Positions 34,736 to 43,713 of a DNA stretch of 64,000 nucleotides are shown piece after piece. The stretch lies in NCBI GenBank assembly GCA_014529385.2, contig CM043952.1, positions 59,716,119 through 59,780,118 of the forward strand. The letters are read 5' to 3'. A program made the position numbers and the translations under genes. This DNA comes from Adiantum capillus-veneris. Lineage: Eukaryota > Streptophyta > Polypodiopsida > Polypodiales > Pteridaceae. Each line of letters starts with the position of its first letter. Positions within the stretch are counted from its first letter, which is position 1. The notes under the pieces are model-generated. The model searched no databases, was not told the origin of the DNA, and was given only the letters and a program-made list of their open reading frames with translations.

Positions 34736-34865
34736 GGTTTTTTTTTTTACAAGCTACATAAGCGTATAAGTTAGCGGCAGGCCCCCAATAATTTATCTCT
34801 CAAGGTTAAAGATAAGGGAGGGGGGTATCATATTTATGGGGTTGGGGGGGGGGGGGGGAGGGGGG

Positions 34866-35152
34866 TGTTAACCCTCACGGCACACGGACACCCTATGATC
34901 TATAAACGTTGTATTATTTAGAGTCAGGTACCGGGCTTGTCGGACCAATAGGAAAAGGGTATGAGTGATCGCCAATGAGAGGCGCACTTTAACTTGGACA
35001 TTCAAGGGATTAGTTGGTTAAGCATGGGCGCCCAAGTGTGAATGGGGTGAGCTCCTATAAAAGCCAACTAAACCTAATTTTTACTCATTCTCTCATTTGT
35101 GCAATAGAAGAGTGCTCTTGCTCCATCTCCATCTTCTTCTTCTTCACCTCCT

Positions 35153-35183
<31 letters not shown>

Positions 35184-35433
35184 GAGAGTGTGTGTGCGAT
35201 CGAGCATTACGAAGGCACGACGGCGGCGAAGCGGTTGAGCGCGGCACGACTGCAGCTTCTTCTTCATCGCGGCGAGGAATCCACCATGAAGGCGAGCGTA
35301 GAGCGGTGAGTGACACACCCTTTGTTCTCTTGAGCTTGCTAGTTTAGGCTTGTTGTGTGCTTGGAGCCGTTTGTGGCTCGCACACGGTGTATTGGCAAGT
35401 CCCTTGCTTCGACAGTGCGGCAAGGAGCGCACA
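34866..35433 (+). repeat. 5' LTR of the Gag-Pro element
   Basis: This LTR of 568 bp starts TGTTAACCCTCACGG and ends GGAGCGCACA. Compared with 43134-43713 it shows about three substitutions outside a TG/GA microsatellite of different length. It contains a TATA box (TATAAAA, 35056-35062). GGGGG precedes it and also follows the 3' LTR, consistent with a 5-bp target duplication, although the site is itself in a G run. Confidence 0.95.
35056..35062 (+). promoter_or_regulatory. LTR TATA box
   Basis: CTATAAAAG in the 5' LTR, repeated at 43324-43330 in the 3' LTR, is a well-formed core promoter. Transcription would start about 30 bases downstream, near the CTCATTCTCTCA string. Confidence 0.7.
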
Positions 35434-35437
35434 TTTT

Positions 35438-35455
35438 TGGCGCCGCTGCCGGGGA
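35438..35455 (+). promoter_or_regulatory. Primer-binding site, tRNA-Asp type
   Basis: TGGCGCCGCTGCCGGGGA lies four bases after the 5' LTR. It matches the complement of a plant tRNA-Asp 3' end (TGGCGCCGTTGCCGGGGA) with one change. This primer is used by many plant Ty3-gypsy elements of the Athila/Tat side. Confidence 0.8.
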
Positions 35456-36361
35456 TATGCCCTACACTAAGCTCGGTTAGCACTTTACGCTTCCTTGTGG
35501 TGCAATTTCTATCATAGGAAAGGCAGGGAAGGAGTGTGTGGAGATTTCTGTTTTTTGCGTTTTCTGCATTTGCTGTCAAGTTTCAATTTCTGCTATTGTC
35601 TGCGTTTTTTCATTTTTTGCAATTTCTGTATTTTCAATTTCTGCAATTTTCTGCATTTCTGCGTTTTTTCAATTTTCTGCATTTCTGCATTTTCAATTTC
35701 TGCGTTTTCAATTTCTACAATTTTTTGCGTTTTCAATTTCTGTATTTTCTGCATTAAAAAAAAAGGAGTTTTTTTTGAAAAAAATAAAATAAAATTCTGG
35801 AAAAAAATTTTATTTAAAAAAAAAAAAAAAAACGAAAAATAAAAACGCGAGCGAGCGGGCGGCTAAATTTTTCGAAAATAAAAAACGTGACTCTTAAAAC
35901 GTACGGGTTGGTTTGTATAAAAGTTAGATCGGGATCAGTTCCCCAAGCCCAAGCCCAAGCCCAGGCCCAGGCCCAGGCCCCAGTCCTCAATCATATGATA
36001 TATATTAAACTCACTCTTATATATATACCCTACTCCCTCAAGAGAGAATGAGAGCATGTGGGACAAGTCCTCCACTCTCCTCCTTTCTCTTTCCACTTGC
36101 ACCCTTAGACTTTCTAGTTTGGGCCTAGTTCCCTACTGGAAATTGACAGTTTTAGGGATTCCGAGGGCATAGAGTGACCAAACGGAGGGCTGTAAAGCAC
36201 GGCACGACCCTCTGACCGATACGCTCGTTTCGAGCTATCACACGGCCCATTCCACGACACGCTCTAAAAAATCTAGCAAAAAAACAAACAAAAAACACGC
36301 TAAAAACTAGTCACAAGGCCTCCTAGAGCAGCTTTTTGACACCTTAGGGTATCAAAAGCAC
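35456..36361 (+). promoter_or_regulatory. Long, low-complexity leader of the Gag-Pro element
   Basis: About 900 nt separate the primer site from the first long frame. 35550-35755 is a T-rich array of TTTCTGCATTT / TTTTCAATTTCTGC variants. 35756-35840 is A-rich and includes a small hairpin (AAATAAAATT 35787-35796 and AATTTTATTT 35806-35815). 35942-35982 holds CCCAAG and CCCAGG hexamers. The leader presumably contains packaging or splicing signals; this is inference. Confidence 0.55.
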
Positions 36362-37036
36362 ATGCACTTACCCTCTGGGCGGGTGCTAGAACACGAGCAT
36401 ATTGAGGGTGCCTCTGTTCATACGGACACCCATTACCCATCCACGATAGGATCTAGACCCTCAGCGGAGACACAAGGTAGCACCACCCAAGACCCTAAAA
36501 TAGCCGCTAGTGATTCCTCCTCCGACTCAGAAATCATGGAAGCATACCCTACCCAAAACACTGAGAGAGAAGGCCATGCACCTCCCGAAGCTCCACAGCC
36601 TAGTACTAGTATGTTTAGCCGTTTCATGGAAACATTAGGTAGAGCTACTCGCTCGGAACCTGATGCAAATGAAGCACACGAAGGGGGTGGGGAAGTGGAC
36701 TCTCCTTTCACATCGCACGTGGACCCCACACCCCCAAAGAGTGTCCATGTGGATATCCTGCCAACTTCTTACCAAGAAGGCCCTGTTGAGCTGCCTCCTT
36801 CAGAAGTTCCCTCTAGAGTACCGTTGGTGACAAGTAAAACCACGGGGAGCAACATTGCTTCTACCTCACAAGAAACCGTTAACACGTCGACTCTAGAAGG
36901 ATTGTTCATTAATGACCATTGGACATACGACCTCCACACTGAGGTGTTGACGGATCTACACTCTGGCCACGCCTACCATGTGGGATGGATAGAGATTGTA
37001 CAATCCACCTCTAGTGCCACGAGCATCGAAGATTGA
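36362..37036 (+). CDS. N-terminal frame of the Gag-Pro polyprotein
   Basis: This is a 224-codon frame in the young LTR element, rich in Ser, Thr, Pro and Glu, with no recognised domain. It ends in TGA at 37034-37036. The next long frame starts two codons later at 37043 in the same frame, so the two would form one product of roughly 1,719 residues if the TGA were read through or is a recent mutation. The composition, unstructured and acidic, fits an N-terminal Gag extension. The chosen start is simply the first ATG of the open frame. Whether it is translated alone is unknown. Confidence 0.6.
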   Translation: MHLPSGRVLEHEHIEGASVHTDTHYPSTIGSRPSAETQGSTTQDPKIAASDSSSDSEIMEAYPTQNTEREGHAPPEAPQPSTSMFSRFMETLGRATRSEPDANEAHEGGGEVDSPFTSHVDPTPPKSVHVDILPTSYQEGPVELPPSEVPSRVPLVTSKTTGSNIASTSQETVNTSTLEGLFINDHWTYDLHTEVLTDLHSGHAYHVGWIEIVQSTSSATSIED

Positions 37037-37042
37037 CAGAAA

Positions 37043-40000
37043 ATGATCTGTAATGTTATCCATGGCATTATTCAATCAGAAAGGAAAAACCGAGGGGTAA
37101 ATATACTCTCAAATGGCCCCATGAGATTTCTGGATACGAGCAAGGCTCAACAGCCTACTCTATCACAAATGGAGACTTCTCTAATGAGCCCCATGGACCC
37201 ATCTTACGTCATTTCACCTGGGGTCTCTATGCAATCTGAGCCTCCGAGCGAAAACTTTAGCTTCCCTAACTTGGCTCAACCCTCTATTAAGGAAAACACA
37301 GTGCTCACTCCAGGGATAAGCCTGACAGAGAATGTACCGATGACATCTACGGTTAGCGCAGTGCCACTACCTAGTGTCGTAGTACCTAATATGGGGCCTC
37401 GACCATATGTGCCTCTAGCCCCTTATGCATACATGGCCCCCACACCTCCAATTGTACCACTTGCTTATGCTCCTCGAGTGCCGCTCCCTAGCCCTTATCC
37501 GAGTGGACCTATGCCCGATTATGTTCCATATCCTGCATCATCCACACATATGCCAAGACCGGCACCCGTCCCTCTCCCACATATGATTCCAAGAGTACCT
37601 CCACCGGCCCTGCCTCCTCACATAGGTGACTTGGCAGCGTTTGCTCAAACCATAGGTCGATCTATCGCGGAAAATATGCGTCATGCATCTGATAGAGAGC
37701 CTAGAAGTAAGGCAGTACAAATTGCCAAACTCACGCAAAAATTCAATGGGGACGAAGATGCTAGAAAACACATTGAAGTGTTTGAACAAGTATGTGATTC
37801 CTTAGGGGAACGCAACGAACTACATAAGTGCAATGCCTTAAGCTTGACATTAAGTGGGAAGGCTGGAGATTGGTATAGAACCCTAAGGGTGGACGAGAAA
37901 ACAATCTACCCTACCCTTCGAAGGTTGTTTCTAAAGGAGTACATACGAGAAGGTGTGCTTTGGGGTGTAGCATCTCAGCTACAGAAGGCCGAACGTAAGG
38001 AAGGAGAGTCAGTAAGGGACTTCATTAGTCGTCTAAAGCACTTAAACTCTCGCTGCCCTGTAAATGAGCGCTTCAACAATAACCAACTGCTTGATCGATT
38101 CATTCGAGGGTTGAGGAATGAAGGAATCTATAATGGACTAGTGATTAGAGGTATCACAACCTGGGAAGATGTCACTACCAATGCAATCCAATTAGAGGAC
38201 AACTTGATGATAGCAGGCATGAGGGTGTCTACTGACACGAGATCCACTAGCTCACAAGCCATTGAGTATGAAACCATGACTGCAAAGCCCATTGCCAATG
38301 AGCCAAAGGTATTTGAGACATTCTTGACAGACCTCACCAAGGCAATCCAAGAGTCTCTTAAGGATAATCGACCCCCTCAAAATAGTCACATGTATCCAAG
38401 AAGGGAGCAACAATGGTGTTCCATTTGCTTAGGTCCACATAGCACTAGTGAGTCCCCTACGTTTAGAGTAAAATTTAATGGAACTTGCAACGCATGTGGT
38501 AGGTATGGTCACCAAGCTAAGGATTGTTTAATGATCAAACGTATGATGGCAAATAGACCACCTGTAGCCTGGACGGATGCGCCTCGAGCTCCTGTATTGA
38601 TGCCTACTCCACCTGTTGAGCAACTACCGCAACACATGGTCCCTAGATCTCAAAATGTTGTACAAGCTACACCGTTACCACCTCCTGTGCTAGGACCGCA
38701 GCCCCCGCATCCAAGAGTCGCCCCTATGAACCAAGTGGGTTGCGAGCCATCAAATGCTTATGCAGATGGCTGTGAGGAGGAAATAGACACTAGTATTGCC
38801 TACGGACTTGATACATTGGAAGAGTGTCCTATATACTACATGGAAGATTGTTGGGGACAAGTCAAGCCGGTTTATCAAGCTGCTGCTCTCGCATCCAGAG
38901 GTCAAAATATCAACACCCAGGCTAGGAGGCCACCTCTTCAATGCTACGAGTGTGGTGGACCACATCGAGCAGCGGAGTGCCCTATTAGGCTGCAAATGAA
39001 TCAAGGGAGCACGTCTGCAATGCCAATACTCACATGTAATCGTTGTGGCATAGATCACTTGATTGCCCAATGCCCCTATAACCCAAATGCGCCTAAAATC
39101 ACACCCCTGAATTTGGTCGAAATTGCTAGTGTGACATCGCCAATACCACCCGTCGCACCCGCTTATGCGATTACACGGTCCATGCTTCAAGGGCCAGGAC
39201 ATATCCTCGAAGAGAGAGATACCGCGTCAGTTATCCAAGCAAAGAAAAAGAAGACACGAAGGAAGAAGTCACAGAATACGGAAAATTCAAAGCCAAGTTC
39301 CAAAACAAACATAGGAACAGGAGATGACCCCGTGTATATGAATGACCTCGAGGATGATTCAGATTCAATCGAGACAATGGAGACTAGAACCAATACCACA
39401 AAGGGAAAGACCGACAAAGAAAACCGTAACATGGAACCAAATGAAAACCGAATAAGAGAAAATCATAAAGAGCCTCTGAAAACACCACAAGTGTTTCCAA
39501 ATCCAATCCAAGACCCCCAAGATAAACCGCAGGGGCAAAAAGGGAAGAATCGTAAAAAGAAGATTGGGACGTACCCAAACCCAATAGACGAGATTGAGCA
39601 GGTGAAACATCTAAGAGGTTTAGTGGAGGAGACTCAAAGGAAACTAGAACCAGAACCCATGCATGTCAAAATTCATGACATAGTGTTTCCCACGCAAGTT
39701 CATCCACCCCACATGAACCATAGACCGTTAGCCATATCTAGTATCATCCAAGAAGGGAGTGAGGACGGGACATCAGAAAGTGAGCATACACCCTTCTTGT
39801 TGGAAAGGATGTTTAACGAAGGAATACCTGATCCCATTGAGGAATATGAGATTCCATCCTCACCAGTTCCTAGTCAAGGACCTACACCCTGCAAAACGCC
39901 AATGAATGTTGCCAAACTAGTGGACTTCATGTCTTCTGAGGTCCGAACCACGATCATAGCAAAGCTGTATGGAGATCCTGAGTTATTCCTTGCACTTCGA

Positions 40001-41521
40001 GCATTCCTTAACGGAGAGCTACGAACGGGATTACCGCAGTTTGCGCAACCAAATAGGCCTGACTCGATTATGAATGAGGAGGAAAATCATGTGCAATCAC
40101 TTGACTTAGATGGACACGAGTCTGTGATCGAGGTACCCATTAACGAATTAGGGCAGTATTTTGAAGGCGACGAGTCTAATGCGACCCTACCCATCACTAC
40201 CAAGGGATTAACTATAAAGGGAATTCTTGATGGTGGTGCGGGAGTTAGCATCGTTACAAAAGATTGTTGGGAATCCATGGGAAAACCCCGCCTCAGTGTT
40301 ACTAACATTGTGGTAAAGATGGCAAATGGTACCATAGCCAAACCTATGGGGATGCTCAAGGATCTTAAGATCAAAGTTCTAGGACATAAGGTACGACATA
40401 CGTTCATTGTAATGGATTTCTCTAAACACCTTATGTCATATGAAATGATTTTAGGACGACCATTCATGAGGGAAGCACAAATGGTTCATGATTGGTCTAA
40501 AAATCATGTCTATTTGCAATTCCAAGACTCTGTCCTTAGAGTGGATTTGGTGACTGGTAAGGTACACCCCTTAGGGAGTAAAACCATTATTGATCATCGC
40601 TCTGACACCACAGTTCACTCGGCCCCACTACAATATTGTTACACTTGTAAGAAGGATACAGACATTGGCCAAGATTCTCCTTATATGGATATCCTACCTG
40701 GGATGACTGAATCAGACAATGTGGATTGGGTCCACCTAGCAGCAACCATAGACACTTGGGGAAATAGGGGGACGACCTGGGTAACACCTGAGGGGGATGA
40801 AATGCATGTACCCTTAAATATGCTACAAGCAATGCATATCGCTTTTGACAAGACTCATCCTAATGTAACGAAGAAAACATACAAGTGGGTCCCTAAAGCT
40901 TCTTTAGTGACCATAGCTAGTGCTAAAAAACAGAAGCCTTGTAAGAAACGTACCACTCGCTCCAAGAAAAGTAAGAAAACGTTGCGATGGATCCCTAAAC
41001 GACTATTGGAAGCCCAAGGCTACTATCAAGGAAATGATCAAATCTGGGTGCCAAAACGTAGATTGTGCTCTTACCTAACACCTGACCCAAGTGAGCCCAA
41101 TCCCGTAGCTCCAAAACGAATCAATGATCGTGGAAAGAAAAAAATCACAGAATGCTACACACCTGCTCCCGAGCTAGTTTGGGTACCAAAGAAAGAACGA
41201 TTTGTTCCACCTAGCTCAGGAAGGGGGGAGCCCCATGAAGATTCTAGCTCATCATGTAATACATCCATAGAGGTAAAAGCTTCTACACAGCCTCCATCTA
41301 TAGTAGTGGACCTCCATGAAGCTACAAAAGAATCCACACCTCCCAGTGTTCAAGAATCACCTGATGAACCACTTCAAGTTCGATCCTGGGAGAGTACCTT
41401 ACCACCCTTGCAACTTGACGAGGCACCTAGGGTAATAGAAAACTACTGGCAAAAATCCTCACCTATTACCAACTGGAACAATTGGTTTCAAAGGGTGACA
41501 AGCTCATTTCAAATGGTCTGA
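37043..41521 (+). CDS. Gag-protease polyprotein of a non-autonomous LTR element
   Basis: A 1,492-codon uninterrupted frame. Residues 105-192 are Pro-rich. Residues 221-395 are a Ty3-gypsy capsid (Retrotrans_gag), with the AGDWYRTL, LFLKEY and FISRLKHL blocks. Three zinc knuckles follow: 482-495 (C-x2-C-x4-H-x4-C), 634-646 and 665-677 (both C-x2-C-x3-H-x4-C). A degenerate one at 459-466 lacks the last Cys. A Lys-rich linker spans 730-845. A retropepsin-like protease lies at about 1050-1160, with ILDGGAGVSIV at the active site (Asp-Gly-Gly, where Asp-Ser/Thr-Gly is usual) and the MILGRPF block. A basic tail carries W-[VI]-P-K four times (1282, 1316, 1335, 1380). No reverse transcriptase, RNase H or integrase follows before the LTR. 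The capsid would package element RNA, and other elements' enzymes would have to copy and integrate it. The domain calls are firm; the function of the tail is unknown. Confidence 0.9.
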   Translation: MICNVIHGIIQSERKNRGVNILSNGPMRFLDTSKAQQPTLSQMETSLMSPMDPSYVISPGVSMQSEPPSENFSFPNLAQPSIKENTVLTPGISLTENVPMTSTVSAVPLPSVVVPNMGPRPYVPLAPYAYMAPTPPIVPLAYAPRVPLPSPYPSGPMPDYVPYPASSTHMPRPAPVPLPHMIPRVPPPALPPHIGDLAAFAQTIGRSIAENMRHASDREPRSKAVQIAKLTQKFNGDEDARKHIEVFEQVCDSLGERNELHKCNALSLTLSGKAGDWYRTLRVDEKTIYPTLRRLFLKEYIREGVLWGVASQLQKAERKEGESVRDFISRLKHLNSRCPVNERFNNNQLLDRFIRGLRNEGIYNGLVIRGITTWEDVTTNAIQLEDNLMIAGMRVSTDTRSTSSQAIEYETMTAKPIANEPKVFETFLTDLTKAIQESLKDNRPPQNSHMYPRREQQWCSICLGPHSTSESPTFRVKFNGTCNACGRYGHQAKDCLMIKRMMANRPPVAWTDAPRAPVLMPTPPVEQLPQHMVPRSQNVVQATPLPPPVLGPQPPHPRVAPMNQVGCEPSNAYADGCEEEIDTSIAYGLDTLEECPIYYMEDCWGQVKPVYQAAALASRGQNINTQARRPPLQCYECGGPHRAAECPIRLQMNQGSTSAMPILTCNRCGIDHLIAQCPYNPNAPKITPLNLVEIASVTSPIPPVAPAYAITRSMLQGPGHILEERDTASVIQAKKKKTRRKKSQNTENSKPSSKTNIGTGDDPVYMNDLEDDSDSIETMETRTNTTKGKTDKENRNMEPNENRIRENHKEPLKTPQVFPNPIQDPQDKPQGQKGKNRKKKIGTYPNPIDEIEQVKHLRGLVEETQRKLEPEPMHVKIHDIVFPTQVHPPHMNHRPLAISSIIQEGSEDGTSESEHTPFLLERMFNEGIPDPIEEYEIPSSPVPSQGPTPCKTPMNVAKLVDFMSSEVRTTIIAKLYGDPELFLALRAFLNGELRTGLPQFAQPNRPDSIMNEEENHVQSLDLDGHESVIEVPINELGQYFEGDESNATLPITTKGLTIKGILDGGAGVSIVTKDCWESMGKPRLSVTNIVVKMANGTIAKPMGMLKDLKIKVLGHKVRHTFIVMDFSKHLMSYEMILGRPFMREAQMVHDWSKNHVYLQFQDSVLRVDLVTGKVHPLGSKTIIDHRSDTTVHSAPLQYCYTCKKDTDIGQDSPYMDILPGMTESDNVDWVHLAATIDTWGNRGTTWVTPEGDEMHVPLNMLQAMHIAFDKTHPNVTKKTYKWVPKASLVTIASAKKQKPCKKRTTRSKKSKKTLRWIPKRLLEAQGYYQGNDQIWVPKRRLCSYLTPDPSEPNPVAPKRINDRGKKKITECYTPAPELVWVPKKERFVPPSSGRGEPHEDSSSSCNTSIEVKASTQPPSIVVDLHEATKESTPPSVQESPDEPLQVRSWESTLPPLQLDEAPRVIENYWQKSSPITNWNNWFQRVTSSFQMV

Positions 41522-41540
41522 TCTACCCAAGGAAGGGGGG
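41521..41540 (+). promoter_or_regulatory. Internal polypurine-tract copy
   Basis: ATCTAC, three bases, then AGGAAGGGGGG starts at the last base of the Gag-Pro stop codon. The same arrangement with the same spacing precedes the 3' LTR (43112-43131). This could act as a central plus-strand primer or mark a sequence acquisition. Confidence 0.55.
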
Positions 41541-43111
41541 AGTGTTTGTGGACATCCATTATTCACTTGTTTCCCTCTCAACCTTTTTCCCTGACCTCTT
41601 AATCTCCGATCTTAGGGAATGTACATATAAAGCTTTATACTCACAAAAAAAAAAAGAAAAAAGAGCAAGAGCAATTAGCAAACGAGTATGCACATTAAAG
41701 TCAAAACATTGACTCAGACCTACACATGTCACATCTGGTACAGTGAAACAGAAACCTATGCCATGAAACACCTTTGATCCTCATCACTTGAGTGATGGAG
41801 GGTGGGTAAGATTAGTACGATAGGAGTGTTTCTGTTTTAGAGTTGAGAGATTAGCGAAGTTCTCTTTTCCCACTGATGTGCCTCCTAGAGGTATTGTTTG
41901 TGTTTCATAGTGTGTACAGGAACGTGTTGCTATTGATAGGATGTGGACCTTCATGGAACCTTCAGATCAAGCACGACCATCAACACAAACAGGTGTTTTA
42001 TGACCATTAGCATTGCCCTTATCTTTTTGCATCTATGTTTGTCTGCTTTGATTGTGATTGGTAGCATAATATTCAGCGCATTTGCTTAGTATCAAACATT
42101 TAATTCAATGTAATGTTTTGTCATAATCACTTGTTTAGGTGTAAAAATCAAGCAGTCCGACTAAGCTAGTTTGACCAAGCTAGATATTAGAAATCTTCTC
42201 TTAATACCATGGGGAATGCCTTCCTAATAAGCAATGGTTACTTAGGTTCTTAATCCGATTTAGGCAGCATTGTATGAAATGTACTAGGGCTTTCTAGTGG
42301 GCTTAACCCTATTGACCTTTAGCTTAAGTATTATAAAGGGAGTTTACTAATGTGATGAGCCTGGGGAGGGTAACAGTGTTTATGACCCCCCAAAGTTACA
42401 AAATTAAAATGCTGAAAATGAACAAGCAAAAAATCAAAGTGCCACAATGTAAAATTTTAAGTTGGAAGAGAAATCTCAGCTTGATTTGGTACTTCACTCA
42501 CATGTATTGCCTATGGTACTAGAGCCCTAGAGGTTCCCAGTGTGGGCGCTTTTCCTTGAAAAGCAAAAAACCCAAGGCATACAAAATAAGCACCCACTTC
42601 ATAATTGAATCAATGTGAAAAGACTTTGGGGGGTCAAAGAAAAAGTAATCAGTCAGGCGATGATTTCATGAGAAATTCCTTTTATGGTAGCTTAACTACA
42701 AGGTTTTCTAGATATAGCCTCTAGTCAGCCCTCGAACATGAATACTTGGCTCTCGCGATTAAACAACTTAATTGACCACTGAAAATTAAGAAGCTTACCC
42801 ATGGTATTAATATTCGATCTCTAGTGCCTTTCGACTGTCAAATTAGCGACCCCAGACTTGTTTAATTTTTTACCTTTACATCTGTTTATGCATGATTACA
42901 TTGCAATTTAATGTTCATTGCGACCAAATTGTTTGAAATTCTTTTACCAATCAATGGGTCTACCTAAAACTGCATATGCTTTTTAAGAGAATGCCATTAC
43001 TGTGCCAATGTTGTTGGATTTTGCAGTGACTGAAGAAGGCTAAGGACATTCATCTCAAATGCTCTTCCACCTCGACGAACCAGCTTCAACTCAATAGCTT
43101 CCGAGGACGGA
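41541..43111 (+). other. Non-coding 3' region of the Gag-Pro element
   Basis: About 1.6 kb between the end of the Gag-Pro frame and the 3' polypurine tract. I find no reverse transcriptase, integrase or envelope-like frame in it, on either strand. It contains a perfect 14-bp inverted repeat (TGACCCCCCAAAGT 42383-42396 and its complement 42623-42636) around a 226-nt loop. Pol occupies this position in autonomous elements. Confidence 0.7.
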
Positions 43112-43120
43112 ATCTACATC

Positions 43121-43132
43121 AGGAAGGGGGGC
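43121..43132 (+). promoter_or_regulatory. 3' polypurine tract
   Basis: AGGAAGGGGGGC directly precedes the 3' LTR and would prime plus-strand DNA synthesis. Confidence 0.85.
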
Positions 43133-43133
43133 A

Positions 43134-43419
43134 TGTTAACCCTCACGGCACACGGACACCCTATGATCTATAAACGTTGTATTATTTAGAGTCAGGTACC
43201 GGGCTTGTCGGACCAATAGGAAAAGGGTATGAGTGATCGCCAATGAGAGGCGCACTTTAACTTGGACATTCAAAGGATTAGTTGGTTAAGCATGGGCGCC
43301 CAAGTGTGAATGGGGTGAGCTCCTATAAAAGCCAACTAAACCTAATTTTTACTCATTCTCTCATTTGTGCAATAGAAGAGTGCTCTTGCTCCATCTCCAT
43401 CTTCTTCTTCTTCACCTCC

Positions 43420-43462
<43 letters not shown>

Positions 43463-43713
43463 GGAGAGTGTGTGTGCGATCGAGCATTACGAAGGCACGA
43501 CGGCGGCGAAGCGGTTGAGTGCGGCACGACTGCAGCTTCTTCTTCATCGCGGCGAGGAATCCACCACGAAGGCGAGCGTAGAGCGGTGAGTGACACACCC
43601 TTTGTTCTCTTGAGCTTGCTAGTTTAGGCTTGTTGTGTGCTTGGAGCCGTTTGTGGCTCGCACACGGTGTATTGGCAAGTCCCTTGCTTCGACAGTGCGG
43701 CAAGGAGCGCACA
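43134..43713 (+). repeat. 3' LTR of the Gag-Pro element
   Basis: 580 bp, nearly identical to 34866-35433. The length difference is due to a longer (TG)n run (43422-43453). Substitutions seen by eye lie in the ATTCAAAGGATT, TTGAGTGCGG and CCACCACGAAG strings. It is followed by GGGGG at 43714-43718. Confidence 0.95.

Noticed and set aside
35495-35842. 115-codon Phe/Cys-rich frame after the Gag-Pro element's primer site
   Set aside because: It is a translation of the T-rich TTTCTGC array in the leader, open in several frames at once.
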